Assembly: GCF_011813015.1 (NCBI RefSeq)
Contig: NZ_QHLQ01000006.1
Span: 124,001 to 188,000 of the forward strand
Source: Parasedimentitalea denitrificans
GTDB lineage: Bacteria; Pseudomonadota; Alphaproteobacteria; Rhodobacterales; Rhodobacteraceae
Reading direction: 5' to 3'
DNA: 64,000 nt
Shown here in pieces: positions 60,950-64,000 of this stretch. The notes beneath the pieces are model-generated. The model ran no database searches and was not told where the DNA came from. It was given only the letters and a program-made list of their open reading frames with translations. The position numbers and the translations under genes are program-made. Position 1 is the stretch's first letter. Each line of letters starts with the position of its first letter.

Positions 60950-62254
60950 TCAGCTTTCCCGGAAGGCCTTGAAAAAGTAATCGGCAAGGGGCTTGACCAA
61001 ATAGGTCAGCGGCGAGTGATCAGCAGTGCGAATATAGCTTTCGACAGGCATGCCGGGCACTAAGACGACCCCCTCTGGTAGCTTTTCAAGCTCACCCTCT
61101 TTCAGTTCAATTTCGGCACGGTAATACGATTGGCGGCTGGCTTCGTCCTCAAATGTATCCGCCGAAATCAGTGTGACGACGCCAAACAGTTCGGGTGTCT
61201 CTCGTTGATCCAGCGCCGAGAATCGCAGTGACACGGATTGGCCCACATAGACCTCATCAATGTTGATTGGCGAAACCTGGGCCGCAACAACAAGCGGTCG
61301 ATCCTGCGGCACCAGATACAATACTGGTTCCGCTGGGCGAATAACTGACCGGGGTGTATGAACCTGCAGTCCATAGACAATACCCGAAGCCGGTGCCGTA
61401 ATATCCAGCCGGTCCAACTGTTCGATTAGTGACCGCCTTGTCTCGGCCAATTCCAGTTCTTGATATCGCAGGTCGCGCAACCGGGTGATCGCCTCTTCGC
61501 GTTGGCGAGTTCCCAACTTTAGAATCTCGATCTCGGTTTCGGTAATTCGACCTTCAGCCTGCGCCTCTGTTGCAATCAACTCTCCTAGTGAGCCCTGCAA
61601 GTCGGCTGATGTGCGGCGAAGGTTCAAAACTGTGCCCGCTTGGGCCAATCCACGATCCAGAAGGGTTTGTTGATTTTTCAGTTCCTCGCCGATCAGCTCT
61701 AGCTGAAGCGCCAAGGATTCCTGCTGGGACTTAATCCCGACAATCTGATCGCGGATCTGAGCCCGGCGTTTTTCCAACTGCTCAGTCTCACGAGCTATCG
61801 AATCTTGGCGGGCAAAGAACAATCGTGCCTGCCCATCCATAAACTCATCTATTTCGGGGCGAGTTTGGGCCAGCGCCACCAAGTCATCATCGAATGCAAT
61901 GCTGTCTGTTTCGTCCCGCTCGGCTTCTAGCCGTCCACGTCGTGCAACAAGTTCGAATAACTGGCCCTCAGTAATCACCAATTGCGATCTCAATCTGTTT
62001 GCATCCAAGCGCAATAGCAAAGCCCCTTCGGCTACGACGTCACCTTCTTCAACCAGAATTTCCGATACAATGCCGCCATCAAGGTGCTGGACAACCTGTC
62101 GGTTCTGATCGACCTCGATCTGTCCTGTAGCCACTACTGCACCTGCTATCGACGACATCACAGACCACGTGCCAAAACCCCCAACCAACAGCAGCAAGCC
62201 AATCATGCCAATCGTAATCGGGCGACGGGCGGACCATGCGTTTTCTTCGGTCAT
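60950..62254 (-). CDS. HlyD-family type I secretion membrane fusion protein
   Basis: 434 residues. One N-terminal transmembrane segment ([20 protein letters not shown]) is followed by lipoyl/beta-barrel parts ([20 protein letters not shown], the conserved hybrid motif) and a long coiled coil (~100-280). The C-terminal part has [20 protein letters not shown]. It bridges the inner-membrane ABC exporter to an outer-membrane TolC-like channel. Its start overlaps the ABC gene stop by 4 nt (62251-62254). No TolC homologue is in the window. Confidence 0.93.
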   Translation of the reverse strand: MTEENAWSARRPITIGMIGLLLLVGGFGTWSVMSSIAGAVVATGQIEVDQNRQVVQHLDGGIVSEILVEEGDVVAEGALLLRLDANRLRSQLVITEGQLFELVARRGRLEAERDETDSIAFDDDLVALAQTRPEIDEFMDGQARLFFARQDSIARETEQLEKRRAQIRDQIVGIKSQQESLALQLELIGEELKNQQTLLDRGLAQAGTVLNLRRTSADLQGSLGELIATEAQAEGRITETEIEILKLGTRQREEAITRLRDLRYQELELAETRRSLIEQLDRLDITAPASGIVYGLQVHTPRSVIRPAEPVLYLVPQDRPLVVAAQVSPINIDEVYVGQSVSLRFSALDQRETPELFGVVTLISADTFEDEASRQSYYRAEIELKEGELEKLPEGVVLVPGMPVESYIRTADHSPLTYLVKPLADYFFKAFRES

Positions 62255-63984
62255 TGTGCCTTCCTCGCCGCAGCCGTTTTTTGAATATTTTGGTGATTAG
62301 TGACTGTTTGACGTAAGATATCATCCTTGGGGCCAAACGCTGCTTGATTGCCCTGATCCACCACCAGCAACAAATCACATTCCTGAATCGCCGCAGGTCT
62401 GTGGGCCATTATCAATACTGACCTGCCCTCAGATTTCAGCTGCTTGATTGCAGCGTTCAAGGCGACGGATCCTTCGTTGTCCAAGTTCGAGTTCGGTTCA
62501 TCCAGAATTACAATCACTGGGTCATCATACAGTGCCCGCGCTAAGGCAATCCGTTGCATCTGCCCACCAGACAAGCGACCGCCACCCGCTGTGATCCGTG
62601 TGTCGTATCCGTCAGGCAATTTGGTGATCATTTCGTGGGCCGCTGCCTTTTGTGCTGCCGATACAACTTTTTCCGAGTCCAGCGCATCCGCCAAACGAGC
62701 AATATTTTGCGCTATTGTTCCTTCAAACAGCTGCACACGTTGAGGCAAATAGCCGATGTGTTGACCCAGCACGTCCGGCGCATATTGATCCAACGCGGCA
62801 CCATCCAACCGGATAGTCCCGGCTGCAGCCCGCCAAACGCCGGTTATCGCACGGGCCAATGTCGATTTACCCGAACCCGATGGGCCAATCACGCCCAACG
62901 CTTGCCCCGGCTCTACCTTAAACGAGAGATTCCGCAACAGTGGTGTCTTTTCACCGGGTGGCACCACTGTTACCGCCTGTAGTTCCAGCCGTGCTTTGGG
63001 CTTGGGCAATGCAATACGCTCTTGCTCTTCTGGCACCTTAGTCAACAATTCAGCGAGACTATTCCAGCCTTTTACTGCGCGCTGCACAAGCACCCACTGA
63101 CCCAGTGCCAGCTCGATTGGCGCCAAAGCCCGCCCCAGCAGGATCGAACCTGCAATCATGGCTCCGGGAGAGACCTCGCCTTGCAGCACCAGATAGGCGC
63201 CCAGCCCCAGCATGGCTGACTGAAGGAACAAACGGAGTGTCTTGGTCAGCGTTGTAAAGCTGCCCCCAACATCATTGGCTGAGATACTTTCGGACAAGGC
63301 TGCATCGCGGGCCACCTTCCACCGGCCAAAGGCAGCGCCGCGCATTCCCATGGACTGAATCATCTCCGCTTCAGTACGGATTTCTTCGGACATTAGACTG
63401 GCACGATGAGAGGCAATATTCGCCTCTAACTGCGGTACGCGCGAGAACAGTTGGTTCAACAAGGCAATGCAGACAAGCAAACCACCACCAACAAGCGCCA
63501 ACAGGCCTAGCCATGGGTGAAACAATGCGATTCCAGCTAAGAAGACCGGCGTCCAAGGCATGTCAAATCCCGCCATCAACACCGGTGACGAAATCAGGCG
63601 CTGCACCGTTTCAAGGTCGGTCAAACCAGTTTGCGCCACAGGGTCCGGCCCCACAGCCGAGCGTCGGATCATTGCGTCAAATACCCGCCGGTCCAATGCC
63701 GCTTGGAACCGCGCTCCAACCCGGGCCATAATGCGACCACGTGAGTAGTCCAGCACCCCCATCATTCCATAAAGAAACAACACTAAAAGCGACAGCGCGA
63801 CCAGCGTTTGCTCTGACCTGCTGCCTAACACACGATCATATACCTGCATCATGTATAGCGGGCCTGTCAGCATCAACATATTGGCGAAGAAACTGAAGAC
63901 ACCAACCGCCCAATAAAGCGCCCGACTGCGACGTCGAACCGACCTCAGCTCATCACGTCCGTTTTTGAATTGTGAATTTGCCAT
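62251..63984 (-). CDS. Type I secretion system permease/ATPase (PrtD/RTX-exporter type)
   Basis: 577 residues. Six membrane helices at ~20-320 are followed by the ABC domain: Walker [10 protein letters not shown] at ~367-375, signature LSGGQMQR, Walker [14 protein letters not shown] and H-loop MAHRPAAIQ. The N-terminus lacks the C39 peptidase-like domain, as in PrtD-type exporters of proteases and RTX proteins. It powers protein export through the HlyD-type partner. The substrate gene should lie beyond the right edge or elsewhere; none is visible. ATG 63984 is only 16 bases from the window end. Confidence 0.94.
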   Translation of the reverse strand: MANSQFKNGRDELRSVRRRSRALYWAVGVFSFFANMLMLTGPLYMMQVYDRVLGSRSEQTLVALSLLVLFLYGMMGVLDYSRGRIMARVGARFQAALDRRVFDAMIRRSAVGPDPVAQTGLTDLETVQRLISSPVLMAGFDMPWTPVFLAGIALFHPWLGLLALVGGGLLVCIALLNQLFSRVPQLEANIASHRASLMSEEIRTEAEMIQSMGMRGAAFGRWKVARDAALSESISANDVGGSFTTLTKTLRLFLQSAMLGLGAYLVLQGEVSPGAMIAGSILLGRALAPIELALGQWVLVQRAVKGWNSLAELLTKVPEEQERIALPKPKARLELQAVTVVPPGEKTPLLRNLSFKVEPGQALGVIGPSGSGKSTLARAITGVWRAAAGTIRLDGAALDQYAPDVLGQHIGYLPQRVQLFEGTIAQNIARLADALDSEKVVSAAQKAAAHEMITKLPDGYDTRITAGGGRLSGGQMQRIALARALYDDPVIVILDEPNSNLDNEGSVALNAAIKQLKSEGRSVLIMAHRPAAIQECDLLLVVDQGNQAAFGPKDDILRQTVTNHQNIQKTAAARKAQ

Positions 63985-64000
63985 AATGTGCCTGAATTGA

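Overview
The window looks like a chromosomal segment of a marine alphaproteobacterium of the Roseobacter group (Rhodobacterales). The evidence is the roughly 60% GC coding bias, the tpa / tauR-xsc-tauE-pta / soeABC sulfonate cluster, a FYDLN-type acidic protein, a DUF482 acetyltransferase, and a palindromic intergenic element (three copies) of a kind familiar from this group. No phage, transposase, CRISPR array, rRNA operon or plasmid origin is visible. The one RNA gene is tRNA-Ala(GGC). The organism assignment is inference from gene content.

Layout. 1-6.2 kb: end of accA, then small regulator/target pairs (WYL regulator and VOC protein; LysR and a TSUP exporter; GntR), a CBS protein, a YgjP-type metallopeptidase, the FYDLN protein and the tRNA. 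6.3-24.1 kb: the metabolic core. A class III aminotransferase sits back to back with tpa (taurine:pyruvate aminotransferase). After a GNAT, a methyltransferase and an arsR/DUF318-permease pair come tauR and the unit xsc-tauE-pta-soeABC. Together these would convert taurine to sulfoacetaldehyde, then to acetyl phosphate plus sulfite, then to acetyl-CoA, while sulfite is either exported (TauE) or oxidised to sulfate at the cytoplasmic face of the membrane (SoeABC). TauR-type direct repeats lie upstream of tpa, upstream of xsc and in the arsR/tauR intergenic region.

24.1-26.2 kb: an ECF41-type sigma factor, its AhpD-like partner and a second AhpD-like gene. The first gene has a textbook ECF41 promoter. 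26.2-37.2 kb: housekeeping and envelope genes (amtB, dapA, a lytic transglycosylase, mnmD and a divergent MnmC2-like oxidase, an FMN reductase, an OmpA lipoprotein, an Ada-like methyltransferase). 37.2-47 kb: an orphan Aer-like PAS protein, nth, a PfkB kinase, a MarR/EamA pair, rppH, fadH and small antibiotic-monooxygenase-fold proteins. 47-60.9 kb: regulators (LysR, TetR), the overlapping unit cinA-GNAT-AhpD-OmpA, sfsA, map, rsmD with a ferredoxin-reductase-like flavoprotein, a peroxiredoxin, and the operon ridA-gdpD-DUF482-phhB. 60.9-64 kb: a type I secretion ABC/HlyD pair at the right edge.

Many neighbours overlap by 1-4 nt (ATGA, GTGA, TTGA, TGATG), so operon structure is mostly clear. 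The most interesting points are the shared TauR-type repeats (one pair points at the arsR/permease operon and not at tauR), the matched ECF41 promoter, several clean operator palindromes between divergent genes, and the three-copy hairpin element placed at stop codons, including one copy inside the soe operon. All functional calls come from reading motifs; no database search was possible.
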